Positions 43,940 through 56,939 are shown, counted from the stretch's first letter. The stretch is DNA of 64,000 nt from Aeromonas veronii (GCF_040215105.1 NZ_CP157875.1:3401501-3465500), one strand, 5' to 3'. Notes: a model not told the origin generated them from the letters alone. Translations and numbers: made by a program.

Positions 43940-44400
43940 GCCTGACCCTGGATCTGCAACTGGCCTGTGCCAACGCCGAAGGATTGCCCACCGAAGCCCA
44001 GTTGCAAGGCTGGCTCGAGAGCACCATCCTGGGTTTCCAGGACGAGGCCGAGGTGACGGTGCGGCTGGTGGACGAGGCGGAGAGCCGTGAGCTCAACCAC
44101 ACCTATCGCGGCAAGGACAAGCCCACCAACGTGCTCTCCTTCCCGTTCGAGGCCCCTCCAGGCCTGGAACTGCCCCTGCTCGGGGATCTGGTGATCTGTC
44201 GCCAGGTGGTGGAAGCCGAGGCGATCGAGCAGAACAAACCCCTCATGTCACACTGGGCCCATATGGTTGTGCACGGCAGTCTGCATCTGCTAGGTTATGA
44301 CCATATCGAGGACGAGGAGGCCGAGGAGATGGAGCAGCTCGAGCGCGACATTCTGCAGGAGATGGGCATCCCCGATCCCTACCTCGACGACGAAGAGTAA
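43936..44400 (+). CDS. ybeY: Endoribonuclease YbeY (rRNA maturation factor)
   Basis: Zinc-dependent RNase needed for 16S rRNA 3'-end maturation and ribosome quality control. 154 residues. The metal site H113-GSL-H117-LLGYD-H123 is intact, and the conserved TNVLSFPFE segment with the Arg of [10 protein letters not shown] is present. Coupled to ybeZ by a four-base overlap; 98 bp separate it from corC. Confidence 0.97.
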   Translation: MSLTLDLQLACANAEGLPTEAQLQGWLESTILGFQDEAEVTVRLVDEAESRELNHTYRGKDKPTNVLSFPFEAPPGLELPLLGDLVICRQVVEAEAIEQNKPLMSHWAHMVVHGSLHLLGYDHIEDEEAEEMEQLERDILQEMGIPDPYLDDEE

Positions 44401-44498
44401 GGCCATGGGGATGGTCACCTGATTGAAACAGGCTGTTGCCATCCTCATATAGTGCCAAGACAACGATCCTGTGTTCACACGAGTAACCAAGAGAGAAA

Positions 44499-45380
44499 AT
44501 GACCGACGATCACCCTAGTACCGGCTCGCCGAAGAAAACCTGGCTCGACAAGCTCAGCCAACTCTTCCAGGGCGAGCCAAAAGACCGCAACGATCTGGTG
44601 GAAGTCATCGCCGATGCCGAAGAGCGAGACCTCATCGATCAAGACACCAAGGACATGATCGAGGGCGTGCTCGAAATTGCCGAGCTGCGCGTACGCGACA
44701 TCATGATCCCCCGCTCCCAGATGGTGACCATCGAGAAGTCCCAACCGGTGGACGAGTTCCTGCCGGTCATCATCGAATCCGGTCACTCCCGCTTCCCGGT
44801 GATCAACGAAGACAAGGATCATGTGGAGGGCATACTGCTCGCCAAGGACCTGTTGCCGTTCGGTTTCGGTGGCCAGCATGCCAGCGAGCCCCTGCAGCTC
44901 GAGAAGATCCTGCGCCCCACCGTGATCGTGCCGGAGAGCAAGCGGGTCGATCGCCTGCTCAAGGAGTTCCGGGAAGAGCGCTACCACATGGCCATCGTGG
45001 TGGACGAATTTGGCGGTGTCTCCGGTCTGGTGACCATCGAGGACATCCTCGAACTCATCGTCGGCGAGATTGACGACGAGTTCGATGACATCGAGGACGA
45101 GCCGGAAGAGATCCGCCGCATCAGCAAGCGGGTCTTCTCCGTCAGTGCCCTCACCGAGATCGAGGACTTCAACGACTTCTTCGGCACCCAGTTCAGCGAC
45201 GAAGAGGTCGATACCGTGGGCGGTCTGGTGATGCACGCCTTCAGCCACTTGCCGAAGAAGGGCGAGGAGATCGAACTCGACGGCTACCTGTTCAAGGTGA
45301 TGCACGCGGACCGGCGTCGCCTGCAGCAGTTGCAGGTGAAGATCCCGGAGAATCACGCGGCTGCCCAGCCGGAGTCCTGA
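44499..45380 (+). CDS. corC: CorC/YbeX-type CBS-domain protein
   Basis: 293 residues, soluble. Two CBS motifs (VRDIMIPRSQMVTIEKSQPVDEF and VIVPESKRVDRLLKEF with VVDEFGGVSGLVTIEDILE) span about 68-195. A C-terminal CorC_HlyC domain (about 210-285) follows. Known as CorC for its link to magnesium efflux, and as YbeX with a role in ribosome metabolism, which fits its place beside ybeY. A weak terminator-like hairpin follows. Confidence 0.94.
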   Translation: MTDDHPSTGSPKKTWLDKLSQLFQGEPKDRNDLVEVIADAEERDLIDQDTKDMIEGVLEIAELRVRDIMIPRSQMVTIEKSQPVDEFLPVIIESGHSRFPVINEDKDHVEGILLAKDLLPFGFGGQHASEPLQLEKILRPTVIVPESKRVDRLLKEFREERYHMAIVVDEFGGVSGLVTIEDILELIVGEIDDEFDDIEDEPEEIRRISKRVFSVSALTEIEDFNDFFGTQFSDEEVDTVGGLVMHAFSHLPKKGEEIELDGYLFKVMHADRRRLQQLQVKIPENHAAAQPES

Positions 45381-45405
45381 TTCACCCTCCGCGCATCGCA
45401 TGTTC

Positions 45406-45430
45406 AACGCCCCTGCCAAGGGGCGTTTGT
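45406..45430 (+). terminator. Terminator-like hairpin after corC
   Basis: AACGCCCCT (45406-45414) pairs with AGGGGCGTT (45419-45427); only a short T run follows, so read-through into lnt is possible. Confidence 0.55.
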
Positions 45431-45576
45431 CATGCTGACCGGCCTCCTTTTCCCTCAGCACGCACCCGTCACTTGCCTGTGATGCGCCGCTCGCCGGGAG
45501 GCTCGCCGTTGGCAGCGTTTGCGGTTAAGATGTCGGCCACTTAACTTTTTTCAGTCCAATTCGAGCCCCTAGCCCA

Positions 45577-47106
45577 GTGAAATCCAAATTTCTGACCAGC
45601 CTCTTCGCCCTGGCCTCCGGTGCCATCGCCGTCCTGGCCTTCTCCCCGTTCGGCTACTGGCCCCTGGTGATCCTCTCGCTGCTCGGCCTCTATGCCCTGC
45701 TGGACAAAGCCAGTCCCCGCCAGGCGGCCTGGCGCGGTTTCGGCTATGCCATGGGCCTCTTCCTGCCGGGCCAGTGGTGGATCCACGTCAGCATGACGGA
45801 ATTCGGCGGTATCCCGCTGCCGGCAGCGTTTGTGCTGCTTGCCGGGCTTTGTGCCTATCTTTCTCTCTACCCGACTCTGGCCTGCTGGTTGTTTGCGCGG
45901 TTTTTCAGCGGTCGTCACTGGAACCGCTGGCTGCTCGCCTTCCCGGCGCTCTGGCTCGGGGCCGACTGGCTGCGGGGCTGGGTGATGACCGGCTATCCCT
46001 GGCTCTGGTTCGGCTACACCCAGATTGACGGCCCCCTCAAGGGCTTCGCCCCCATCCTGGGGGTGCAGGGCATCACCCTGGCCCTGCTGCTGTGCACCTC
46101 CGCCCTCTGGCTGGTATGGCAGAGCCGCAAACCGGCCTGGTTACTGCTCCCCGTCGCCCTGGTGGGCACCGCCCACGCCCTGATGCAACTGAACTGGGTA
46201 ACCCGGGGCGAGCCGGTCAAGGTGGCCCTGGTGCAGGGCAACATCGCCCAGTCCCTCAAGTGGGATCCAGAGGCGCTGATCCCCACGGTGCGCACCTATC
46301 AGGATCTGAGCCGCGAGAATCAGGATGCCGACATCATCGTCTGGCCGGAGTCCGCCATCCCCGCCATCGAGAAGGAGATGGGCACCTATCTGGAGAGCCT
46401 GGACAAGGCGATGAAGGTCAATGACACCGGCCTGCTGGCAGGGATCATCCACTACGATCTGCAGCAGCAGCGCTTCTACAACACCGTGCTCGGCATGGGG
46501 GTGCAGGATGCAGAAGGCAAGGAGTCCTACCACTACGAGCACAAGAACCGCTACTACAAGTACCACCTGCTGCCCATCGGCGAGTTCGTGCCGTTTGAAG
46601 ATCTGCTGCGCCCCATCGCCCCCTTCTTCAACCTGCCCATGTCCTCCTTCAGCCGGGGTGACGAGATGCAGCCGAACCTCATCGCCAAGGGGCTCAAGTT
46701 CGCCGCTGCCATCTGCTACGAGATCATCTTCCCGGACGAGGTGCGCCGCAACGTGCAGCCGGACACCGACTTCCTGCTGACCGTCTCCAACGACGCCTGG
46801 TTCGGCACCAGCATCGGCCCCTGGCAGCACATGGAGATCGCCCGCATGCGCGCCCTGGAGCTGGCCCGCCCGCTGCTGCGCGACACCAACACCGGCATCA
46901 CCATCGTCACCGAAATCGACGGCAGCATCATCGCCCAGATCCCACAGTTCGAATCCGGTGTATTGAGAACCGAGGTGCGCCCGGCCCATGGCCAGACTCC
47001 TTATCTGCGCTTTGGCAGCTGGCCCATGTATGGCATCGCCGCCCTGCTGCTGGGCCTTGGCCTGGCCCTGCGCCCCCGCGCCCACCCCTGGGCCCGCAAG
47101 GGCTGA
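45577..47106 (+). CDS. lnt: Apolipoprotein N-acyltransferase
   Basis: Adds the third acyl chain to the N-terminal Cys of lipoproteins in the inner membrane. 509 residues, with about seven membrane helices in the first 200 residues and a nitrilase-like domain after. The catalytic triad can be placed at Glu258 (VWPESAIPA), Lys328 (YYKYHLLPIGEFVPF) and Cys380 (AAICYEIIFP). Start is a GTG at 45577 with a poor ribosome site; E. coli Lnt is of similar length. Ends the miaB-ybeZ-ybeY-corC-lnt block. Confidence 0.95.
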   Translation: MKSKFLTSLFALASGAIAVLAFSPFGYWPLVILSLLGLYALLDKASPRQAAWRGFGYAMGLFLPGQWWIHVSMTEFGGIPLPAAFVLLAGLCAYLSLYPTLACWLFARFFSGRHWNRWLLAFPALWLGADWLRGWVMTGYPWLWFGYTQIDGPLKGFAPILGVQGITLALLLCTSALWLVWQSRKPAWLLLPVALVGTAHALMQLNWVTRGEPVKVALVQGNIAQSLKWDPEALIPTVRTYQDLSRENQDADIIVWPESAIPAIEKEMGTYLESLDKAMKVNDTGLLAGIIHYDLQQQRFYNTVLGMGVQDAEGKESYHYEHKNRYYKYHLLPIGEFVPFEDLLRPIAPFFNLPMSSFSRGDEMQPNLIAKGLKFAAAICYEIIFPDEVRRNVQPDTDFLLTVSNDAWFGTSIGPWQHMEIARMRALELARPLLRDTNTGITIVTEIDGSIIAQIPQFESGVLRTEVRPAHGQTPYLRFGSWPMYGIAALLLGLGLALRPRAHPWARKG

Positions 47107-47132
47107 GTACCAACCGGCCGATAACCAGCCAT

Positions 47133-47163
47133 AAAAAGAGGCGCCCAATGGGCGCCTCTTTTC
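47133..47163. terminator. Bidirectional terminator between lnt and ybeL
   Basis: AAAAGAGGCGCCC (47134-47146) pairs with GGGCGCCTCTTTT (47150-47162) around AAT. Confidence 0.9.
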
Positions 47164-47185
47164 TATCGGCTCAGCCAATAATGGC

Positions 47186-50393
<3,208 letters not shown>

Positions 50394-50437
50394 TGATTGC
50401 GGACCGAACCTCGGTCACTGCACATCCATGAATGATG

Positions 50438-50459
50438 ACGGCGGGCTGACGCCCGCCGT
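50438..50459 (+). terminator. Hairpin between leuS and lptE
   Basis: ACGGCGGGC (50438-50446) pairs with GCCCGCCGT (50451-50459). Only TGTTC follows, so it is at best a partial terminator. Confidence 0.4.
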
Positions 50460-50487
50460 TGTTCAAAGATTTCAAAGAGGATTTTTC

Positions 50488-50970
50488 ATGGGCATGCCCT
50501 TTACTCGCTGGATTGCCATCATCTTGGCGGGGCTGCTGCTGCAGGCCTGCGGTTTTCAGATGCGCAGCACCGCCATCCCCCCCGAGCTGATGACCATGAA
50601 GGTGGTCGGTGACAACAAGAGCGACTTCTATCGTCTGGTGACCACTCGTCTCAAGGCGGCCGGAGTCGAACTGGCTGACAAGGAAGGCATTCCGGTACTG
50701 ACCCTGGCTGGCGTGCGCAGCAGCAGTCAGGTCGCCTCCGTCGACTCCATCGGCCAGGATCGGGAATATCTGCTGGGCTACAGCACCCAGTTCACCGTGA
50801 CTGTACCGGGCAAGCCAACCCAGGTCTTCCCCATCACCTTCAACCGCAGCTTCCTGAACAAGCCGGATGCCGCCCTCGCCTCCTCCCGCGAGCAGGAGCA
50901 GCTCGGCAAGGAGATGCAGGAACAGGCCGCAAATCTGGTGATCCGCCAGCTCAGCCAGGTCAAGTTCTGA
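50488..50970 (+). CDS. lptE: LPS-assembly lipoprotein LptE
   Basis: Outer-membrane lipoprotein that plugs the LptD barrel for LPS export. 160 residues with a lipoprotein signal: LAGLLLQAC, cleavage before Cys of CGFQMRST. The N-terminal GFQMR and later QVFPITFNRSFLNKPDAALA are typical. The start at 50488 follows AGAGGA. It lies between leuS and holA, its usual place. Confidence 0.93.
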   Translation: MGMPFTRWIAIILAGLLLQACGFQMRSTAIPPELMTMKVVGDNKSDFYRLVTTRLKAAGVELADKEGIPVLTLAGVRSSSQVASVDSIGQDREYLLGYSTQFTVTVPGKPTQVFPITFNRSFLNKPDAALASSREQEQLGKEMQEQAANLVIRQLSQVKF

Positions 50971-50983
50971 TGCGAGCATCCTG

Positions 50984-52018
50984 ATGAGAGTCTATCCGGA
51001 GCAGTTTGCAGACCATCTCAAAGCAGGGCTAAAGCCCTGCTATCTCGTTTTTGGTGACGAGCCACTGCTCAAGCTGGAAGCCGTTGACGCCATTCGTCAG
51101 GTGGCCGTCAAGCAGAGCTTCGATGAACGCCACAGCTTCGTGGTCGAGGCTGGTCTGGACTGGAATCAGGTCTACGACGCCTGCCAGGCCATGAGCCTCT
51201 TCTCGGCCCGCCAGATCATCGAGCTTGAGCTGCCTGCCAAGGTCGACAAGGATCTCGCCGCCCGCATCACCGAGATTGGCAAACAGTTGCACCCCGATCT
51301 CCTGCTGGTGCTCTCGGGCAACCGCCTCAACCAGACCCAGATGAAGGCCGCCTGGTTTGACAAGCTGAGCCAGCTCGGCACCTATGTACCGGTCAATCAC
51401 CCCGAGCCCCGCTTCTTTCCGCGCTGGATGAGCGCCCGCTTCCAGCGCTTCGGCCTCAAGGCTCTGCCGGATGCGATCAACTTCATGTGCCACGCCTACG
51501 AAGGCAACCTGCTGGCCGCGAGCCAGGAGATCGAGAAGCTGACCCTGCTCTCCCCACCCCAACCCATCAGCGTTGCCTATCTGCAGGAGACCATCATCCG
51601 TCATGCCCACTTCACCCCCTTCCAGCTCATCGACTGCCTGCTGGAGGGCAAGGTGAACCGGGCCCAGCGCATCCTGCTGGCCCTGCGGGCCGAAGGCACC
51701 GAACCCGGCATGCTGGCCTGGACCCTGTGCCGCGAGCTCGAGCAGCTGACCGAGCTGGCGCTGGCCGCTCGGGCGGGACAGCCTCTGGTGGAGCACTTCT
51801 CCCGCCTGCGCATCTGGCAGAGTCGTCAGCAGCTGATTCAACAGGCCCTGACCCGGTTGCCCTTCGCCAAAATACAGCAGCTGTGGCAACTGATGGCCCG
51901 GCTCGACGACGCCCAGCGCCGCTTCGACACCGAACAGGCCTGGTTGATGCTGCAAACCCTGGCACTGGGTTTTCGCGATGGCGCACCGCTCCCGATGCTG
52001 GAGCCGCAATCGTGCTGA
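50984..52018 (+). CDS. holA: DNA polymerase III subunit delta
   Basis: Clamp-loader subunit that opens the beta sliding clamp. 344 residues. The N-terminal segment LKPCYLVFGDEPLLKLEAVDAIR and the beta-interacting region (AMSLFSARQIIELELP) are characteristic, and the C-terminal helical collar domain follows. It lies 13 bp after lptE and overlaps nadD by seven bases. Confidence 0.95.
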   Translation: MRVYPEQFADHLKAGLKPCYLVFGDEPLLKLEAVDAIRQVAVKQSFDERHSFVVEAGLDWNQVYDACQAMSLFSARQIIELELPAKVDKDLAARITEIGKQLHPDLLLVLSGNRLNQTQMKAAWFDKLSQLGTYVPVNHPEPRFFPRWMSARFQRFGLKALPDAINFMCHAYEGNLLAASQEIEKLTLLSPPQPISVAYLQETIIRHAHFTPFQLIDCLLEGKVNRAQRILLALRAEGTEPGMLAWTLCRELEQLTELALAARAGQPLVEHFSRLRIWQSRQQLIQQALTRLPFAKIQQLWQLMARLDDAQRRFDTEQAWLMLQTLALGFRDGAPLPMLEPQSC

Positions 52019-52659
52019 CCCCCCCCATCGGCCTGTTGGGAGGCACCTTCGATCCCATCCATATCGGTCATCTGCGCCCGGCCATCGAGGCCCGCGAGGC
52101 ACTGGATCTGGCCGAAGTGCGCCTGCTGCCGAATCATATTCCGCCCCACAGGGCCAGCCCTCTCTGCTCGAGTGAACAGCGCCTCGCCATGGTCAGGCTG
52201 GCGGCGGCAGAGACGCCGGGATTCGTGGTGGATGAGCGGGAGCTTGGACGAGACAAGCCCTCATACACCATCGACACCCTCATCGCGCTGCGAAAGGAAC
52301 TGCCTGATACCCCGCTCTGCTTCCTGATGGGCATGGATTCCCTGCTCGGCCTGCCGAGCTGGCATCGCTGGCAGGAGCTGCTCGCTTACGCCCATCTGGT
52401 AGTCAGCGTCCGTCCAGGCTGGCAGCCGGATTACCCGGCCGAAATAGAGGATCTGCTCCGCCGCCGCCTAAGCCGGGACAAACAGGATTTCCATCGCCAT
52501 CGCCATGGCCGAGTCTGGCTTTGCGACAACCTGCCCATCGAGCTCTCAGCCACCCGGCTGCGGACCTTGCTGGCAGAAGGGCGGGATCCCAGGTATCTGC
52601 TGCCGGCCTCGGTTGCGAGTCATATCGCCAAGCACGGGCTCTATCAGCCGACACCCTGA
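52012..52659 (+). CDS. nadD: Nicotinate-mononucleotide adenylyltransferase
   Basis: Makes deamido-NAD from NaMN and ATP. 215 residues. The nucleotidyl-transfer motif GGTFDPIHIGH is at residues 8-18 and the ISSTxxR-like motif is ELSATRLR. The start is the GTG at 52012, which overlaps the holA stop region; the frame is open much further upstream inside holA but without sense. Expression is thus coupled to holA. Confidence 0.94.
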   Translation: MLTPPIGLLGGTFDPIHIGHLRPAIEAREALDLAEVRLLPNHIPPHRASPLCSSEQRLAMVRLAAAETPGFVVDERELGRDKPSYTIDTLIALRKELPDTPLCFLMGMDSLLGLPSWHRWQELLAYAHLVVSVRPGWQPDYPAEIEDLLRRRLSRDKQDFHRHRHGRVWLCDNLPIELSATRLRTLLAEGRDPRYLLPASVASHIAKHGLYQPTP

Positions 52660-52787
52660 GGCGCAGCGAGAGCCTGGGCGACTATTGCCCACGCAGGTTG
52701 CGCACTATAGTGATCAACAGGGCCCGCCTCCCTTGAGGCAGCCCAAGATGCCATCCCCTTTGCCGGACTGGGAAACGGGAATGACCA

Positions 52788-52796
52788 TGATATAAT
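52788..52796 (+). promoter_or_regulatory. Extended -10 promoter of the rsfS-rlmH-mrdA cluster
   Basis: TGATATAAT is a complete extended -10 element (TGn-TATAAT). No good -35 is seen. The transcript would begin near 52803, 42 bp before rsfS. Confidence 0.65.
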
Positions 52797-52844
52797 CCGC
52801 CGCCCTGCAGTTACGCAGCGCGCCGGACAGAGTAGGAGAAGACA

Positions 52845-53183
52845 TTGCAAGGCCAAGAATTACTCGCCTTTATCGTCGACAAGATCGATGACATGAAGGG
52901 TCGCGACATCATCACCCTGGATGTGCGCGGCAAGTCCAGCATCACGGACACCATGATCATCTGCTCCGGCAACTCCAATCGCCACGTCACCGCCATCGCC
53001 CATAACCTGGCAAGCGAAGCACGCCACGCCGGGCTGGATCTGCTCAGTGTGGAAGGAGAACTCACCGGTGAGTGGGTACTGGTGGACATGGGATCCGTCA
53101 TCGTGCACGTGATGCAGGATGAATTTCGCGATTTCTACCAACTGGAAAAGCTCTGGGGCGGTGCCCAAGTACAGGTGCAATAA
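52845..53183 (+). CDS. rsfS: Ribosomal silencing factor RsfS
   Basis: Binds ribosomal protein L14 and blocks subunit joining in stationary phase. 112 residues (105 in E. coli). Family segments: [32 protein letters not shown] and [23 protein letters not shown]. The start is TTG at 52845, five bases after TAGGAGA, and no suitable ATG exists. The end reads VQVQ and a short echo of VQV-stop lies just after it. Confidence 0.93.
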   Translation: MQGQELLAFIVDKIDDMKGRDIITLDVRGKSSITDTMIICSGNSNRHVTAIAHNLASEARHAGLDLLSVEGELTGEWVLVDMGSVIVHVMQDEFRDFYQLEKLWGGAQVQVQ

Positions 53184-53203
53184 GGGTGCAAGTGTAAAGA
53201 ACG

Positions 53204-53671
53204 ATGAAGATCCAGTTGATTGCGGTGGGCACCAAGATGCCCGCCTGGGTAGAGCATGGCTTCGAAGAGTATCGCCGCCGTTTCCCCAAAGACATGCCGT
53301 TTGAACTCGTCGAGATCGGAGCGGGCAAACGGGGCAAGAATGCCGACATTCCCCGCATCCTGCAGAAGGAAGGGGAAGCCATGCTGGCCGCCGCAGGCCG
53401 CTCCCGCATCGTGACCCTGGACATTCCCGGCAAGCCCTGGACCACGGAGCAGCTGGCCGTGCAACTGGAGGCCTGGAAACTGGATGGTCGCGATGTGGCC
53501 TTGCTGGTGGGAGGCCCCGAGGGGCTTTCGCCCGAATGCAAGGCCGCTGCCGAGCAGAGCTGGTCCCTGTCGCCGCTCACCCTGCCCCACCCGCTGGTGC
53601 GGGTGCTGGTGGCCGAGAGTCTCTATCGCGCCTGGAGCATCACCACCAACCATCCGTATCACAGGGAATGA
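53204..53671 (+). CDS. rlmH: 23S rRNA pseudouridine-1915 N3-methyltransferase
   Basis: SPOUT methyltransferase modifying helix 69 of 23S rRNA. 155 residues, the E. coli length. The SAM-binding knot is seen in [13 protein letters not shown] and [24 protein letters not shown], ending in HPYHRE. In staphylococci the 3' end of this gene is the integration site of SCC elements; here a second copy of the 3' end follows at 53684-53732. Confidence 0.96.
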   Translation: MKIQLIAVGTKMPAWVEHGFEEYRRRFPKDMPFELVEIGAGKRGKNADIPRILQKEGEAMLAAAGRSRIVTLDIPGKPWTTEQLAVQLEAWKLDGRDVALLVGGPEGLSPECKAAAEQSWSLSPLTLPHPLVRVLVAESLYRAWSITTNHPYHRE

Positions 53672-53683
53672 AGCATGTACAGC

Positions 53684-53732
53684 TGGCGCATCACCCTACC
53701 ATGTCATCCATATCACAGAGAGTGAAGCATGT
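53684..53732 (+). pseudogene. Partial second copy of the rlmH 3' end
   Basis: 53684-53732 encodes WRITLPCHPYHRE-stop-shaped sequence in an open frame; rlmH ends [12 protein letters not shown]. Over the last 28 bases (53651-53678 against 53705-53732) there are three differences, CCG/CCA, AGG/AGA and GAA/GAG, all silent. The match continues seven bases past the stop (AGCATGT). Unit spacing is 51-54 bases. It sits between rlmH and mrdA. Confidence 0.8.
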
Positions 53733-53808
53733 TTTCCCTGCACCGCCTCTCCCGTTGTATTCATGGCACCAGACTCCGGTCTGGTGCCATCGCTCATAAG
53801 GTAGCGGC

Positions 53809-55740
53809 ATGCTGAAGATGAAGAATCGCATCGAGATGCGCGATCACAGCGCCGAAGGACGGCTGTTCTTCCGGCGCACCCTGGTCGCCTACATCGGCAT
53901 GGTGGTACTCATGCTGGTGCTGCTCGGCAACCTCTATTACCTGCAAGTAGAGTCTTACGATACCTATCAGACCCGTTCCAACGACAACCGGATCCGGGTC
54001 GTACCCGTGGCGCCGCCGCGGGGCCTCATCTATGACGCCAACGGCGTGCTACTGGCGGAGAACCGCCCCGTCTACAGCCTGGAAATAGTGCCAGAAGAGA
54101 CCGACGATCTGGAGAAGACCGCGGACGCCCTCATCGAGCTGCTGAAGCTGCCGGAAGGAACCAAGGAGAAGTTCCTGGCCGAGGTCAAGCGCCAGCGCCG
54201 CTTCAAGCCGGTGCCCCTGTTCGAGAAGCTGACCGAGTATCAGGTCGCCCTCTTCTCGGTCAATCAGCACAACTATCCGGGGGCCAGCATCGAGGCCTAC
54301 CTCAAGCGTTACTATCCGTTTGGGGATACCCTCACCCACGCCCTCGGTTATGTGGCCAAGATCAACACCCGCGATGTGGAGCGCCTCGAGAAGGAGGACA
54401 AGCTCGCCAACTATGCCGCCACCAAGGACATCGGCAAGCAGGGGGTGGAGAAATTCTATGAGGATCAGCTGCACGGCGTGGCGGGTTATCAGGAGGTCGA
54501 GGTCAACAACCGCGGCCGGGTGGTGCGCACCCTCAAGTTCCAGCCTCCCGAGCCCGGCAAGGACATCTACCTCAACATCGATATCCGCCTGCAGTTGAAG
54601 GCCCAGGAGCTCTTGGCCGGTCGCCGTGGCGCCATCGTCATGATGGAGCCGAACACCGGCGCCATTCTGGCCATGGAGTCGAGCCCGAGCTATGACCCCA
54701 ACCTGTTCGTGACCGGTATCTCCAGCACCAACTACTCGGCGCTGCTCAATGACCCCGCTCGTCCGCTGGTGAACCGTACCACCCAGGGGATCTACGCCCC
54801 CGCCTCCACCGTCAAACCCATGATGGCGGTGATGGGGCTCAACGAGGGGGCCATCACCCCGAACTACCGCTACTTCGGCGGACCCAGTTTCTCCATCCCG
54901 GGCACCACCAAGAAGTTCCGGGACTGGCGGCGCTGGGGTCACGGCTGGCTCGATGTCTATCGCGCCATCGAGGTGTCAGCGGACACTTACTTCTACGATC
55001 TCGCCTACCGGGTCGGCATCGACAAGATCAACAGCTACATGACCAAGTTCGGCTTCGGTCAATACAGCGGTGTCGATCTCTACGAAGAGACCAAGGGGGT
55101 CATGCCGTCCCGTGACTGGAAGATGGCACGCTGGCGTCAACCCTGGTATCAGGGGGACACCATCTCCATCGGCATCGGTCAGGGCTACTGGAGCTCGACC
55201 CCGATCCAGCTGGCCAAGGCGATCAGCATATTGACCCAGAACGGCCACGACGTGACACCGCACCTGCTCAAGAGCACCGCCTCGGCAGAGGGCGTGGTCA
55301 ATGCCCCCATCAATCCGAACATCGCGATCAAGGCCAAGAGCGACACCTACTGGCAAGTGGCCAAGGACGGTATGTGGCGCGTCATCAACGGCCACGAGGG
55401 GACGGGTCGGCGCGCCTTTGCCAACACCCCCTATGTGGCGGCGGGCAAGTCAGGCACCGCCCAGGTCGTGGGGCTGAAAGAGAATCAGGTCTACAACGCG
55501 GCCACCACCAAGGTGGAGCACCGTGACAACGCCCTGTTCGTCGCCTTCGCCCCCTTCGATGCTCCCAAGGCCGTGGTCGCCCTGGTGCTGGAGAACGCCG
55601 GTGGCGGCAGCGCCATGGGGGCGCCGGTCGCCCGCCACATGCTGGACGCCTACCTGCTGCCGCCCGAGCCCCAGTTGCCACCGGCTCCCCAGCCGTCAGC
55701 CCCTGGCGCGGCCCCCAGCGGAGCAACCCCCAGTGAGTAA
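53809..55740 (+). CDS. mrdA: Penicillin-binding protein 2
   Basis: Transpeptidase of the elongasome that works with RodA. 643 residues: short cytosolic tail, one membrane helix (about 25-45), pedestal domain, and transpeptidase domain with Ser333 in ASTVK, the SxN-like region ESADT/SADTYFYDLAY, and KSGTAQV near residue 545. The Pro/Ala-rich C-terminus (PPAPQPSAPGAAPSGATPS) is longer and more disordered than in E. coli. Start at 53809 (MLKMKNRIEMRD) after AAGGTAG; the Met at codon 4 is an alternative. Confidence 0.96.
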   Translation: MLKMKNRIEMRDHSAEGRLFFRRTLVAYIGMVVLMLVLLGNLYYLQVESYDTYQTRSNDNRIRVVPVAPPRGLIYDANGVLLAENRPVYSLEIVPEETDDLEKTADALIELLKLPEGTKEKFLAEVKRQRRFKPVPLFEKLTEYQVALFSVNQHNYPGASIEAYLKRYYPFGDTLTHALGYVAKINTRDVERLEKEDKLANYAATKDIGKQGVEKFYEDQLHGVAGYQEVEVNNRGRVVRTLKFQPPEPGKDIYLNIDIRLQLKAQELLAGRRGAIVMMEPNTGAILAMESSPSYDPNLFVTGISSTNYSALLNDPARPLVNRTTQGIYAPASTVKPMMAVMGLNEGAITPNYRYFGGPSFSIPGTTKKFRDWRRWGHGWLDVYRAIEVSADTYFYDLAYRVGIDKINSYMTKFGFGQYSGVDLYEETKGVMPSRDWKMARWRQPWYQGDTISIGIGQGYWSSTPIQLAKAISILTQNGHDVTPHLLKSTASAEGVVNAPINPNIAIKAKSDTYWQVAKDGMWRVINGHEGTGRRAFANTPYVAAGKSGTAQVVGLKENQVYNAATTKVEHRDNALFVAFAPFDAPKAVVALVLENAGGGSAMGAPVARHMLDAYLLPPEPQLPPAPQPSAPGAAPSGATPSE

Positions 55741-55835
55741 GACAATGCAGGGACAACGCCTTGACCCCCAGTGGCAGATCAGCTTGCCACTGGCTCTTCT
55801 CACCCCCTCATTGATGCAGAACGAGGTCTCCTCCC

Positions 55836-56939
55836 ATGAGTAACTCCGCCCGCCAGCAGAGCATCTGGTACCGGCTGCATATCGACCTGCCGCTGCTGCT
55901 CGGCCTGCTGGCCCTGATGACCCTCTCCATGGTGGTGCTCTACTCCGCCTCGGGTCAGGATTTTGATTCCATCGTGCGCCAGCTGGTGCGCGGTGGCCTG
56001 GCGTTCGCCCTGATGATAGGCCTGGCCCAGTTGCCGCCGTCCCTCTATGCGCGCTGGTCCGTGCCGCTGTTCGTCGTGGTGGTGGTGCTGCTCATCGCGG
56101 TGGACGTATTCGGCCACATCGGCAAGGGGGCGCAGCGCTGGCTCGATCTCGGCTTCATGAAGTTCCAGCCCTCCGAGGTGATGAAGCTCTCCATGCCCAT
56201 CATGGTGGCCGCCTGGCTCAGTCGTCACTCCCTGCCTCCCAAATTCAGCCACGTGTTGATCGCTCTGGTGATGGTGTTGCTGCCCACCCTGCTCATCGCG
56301 GCCCAGCCCGATCTCGGCACCTCCATCCTGGTGGCCGCTTCCGGCTTCTTCGTCATCTTCCTGGCAGGGATCAGCTGGTGGCTCATCGGACTGGCGGCCG
56401 TGCTCATCGCCGCCTTCATGCCGGTACTCTGGTTCTTCCTGATGCACGACTACCAGCGCCAGCGGGTGCTGATGCTGCTGGATCCGGAGAAAGACCCCCT
56501 CGGCCGCGGCTATCACATCATCCAGTCCAAGATAGCCATCGGCTCCGGCGGCGTATTCGGCAAGGGCTGGCTGCAGGGCACCCAGTCCCAGCTGGAATTT
56601 CTGCCTGAGCGTCACACCGACTTTATCTTCGCGGTATTCAGCGAGGAGTTTGGCCTGGTGGGGGTTGCCCTGCTGCTGGTGATCTATCTCTACATCATCA
56701 GCCGTTGCCTGTTCATCTCCATGCAGGCCCAGAACAGCTTCGAACGCCTGCTCGGCGGCGCCCTGACCCTCACCTTCTTCGTCTATGTGTTCGTCAACAT
56801 GGGCATGGTGAGCGGCATCCTGCCGGTGGTGGGGGTACCCCTGCCTCTGGTGAGTTACGGCGGTACCTCAATGGTGACCCTGATGGCGGGCTTCGGCATC
56901 CTGATGTCCATCCAGACCCACAGACGATTGCTCGCCTGA
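55836..56939 (+). CDS. rodA: Rod-shape peptidoglycan glycosyltransferase RodA
   Basis: SEDS-family polymerase of lateral-wall peptidoglycan, partner of PBP2. 367 residues with about ten membrane helices. Signature regions: [59 protein letters not shown] and [18 protein letters not shown]. Lies 95 bp after mrdA and its stop overlaps the mltB start (TGATG). Confidence 0.97.
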   Translation: MSNSARQQSIWYRLHIDLPLLLGLLALMTLSMVVLYSASGQDFDSIVRQLVRGGLAFALMIGLAQLPPSLYARWSVPLFVVVVVLLIAVDVFGHIGKGAQRWLDLGFMKFQPSEVMKLSMPIMVAAWLSRHSLPPKFSHVLIALVMVLLPTLLIAAQPDLGTSILVAASGFFVIFLAGISWWLIGLAAVLIAAFMPVLWFFLMHDYQRQRVLMLLDPEKDPLGRGYHIIQSKIAIGSGGVFGKGWLQGTQSQLEFLPERHTDFIFAVFSEEFGLVGVALLLVIYLYIISRCLFISMQAQNSFERLLGGALTLTFFVYVFVNMGMVSGILPVVGVPLPLVSYGGTSMVTLMAGFGILMSIQTHRRLLA

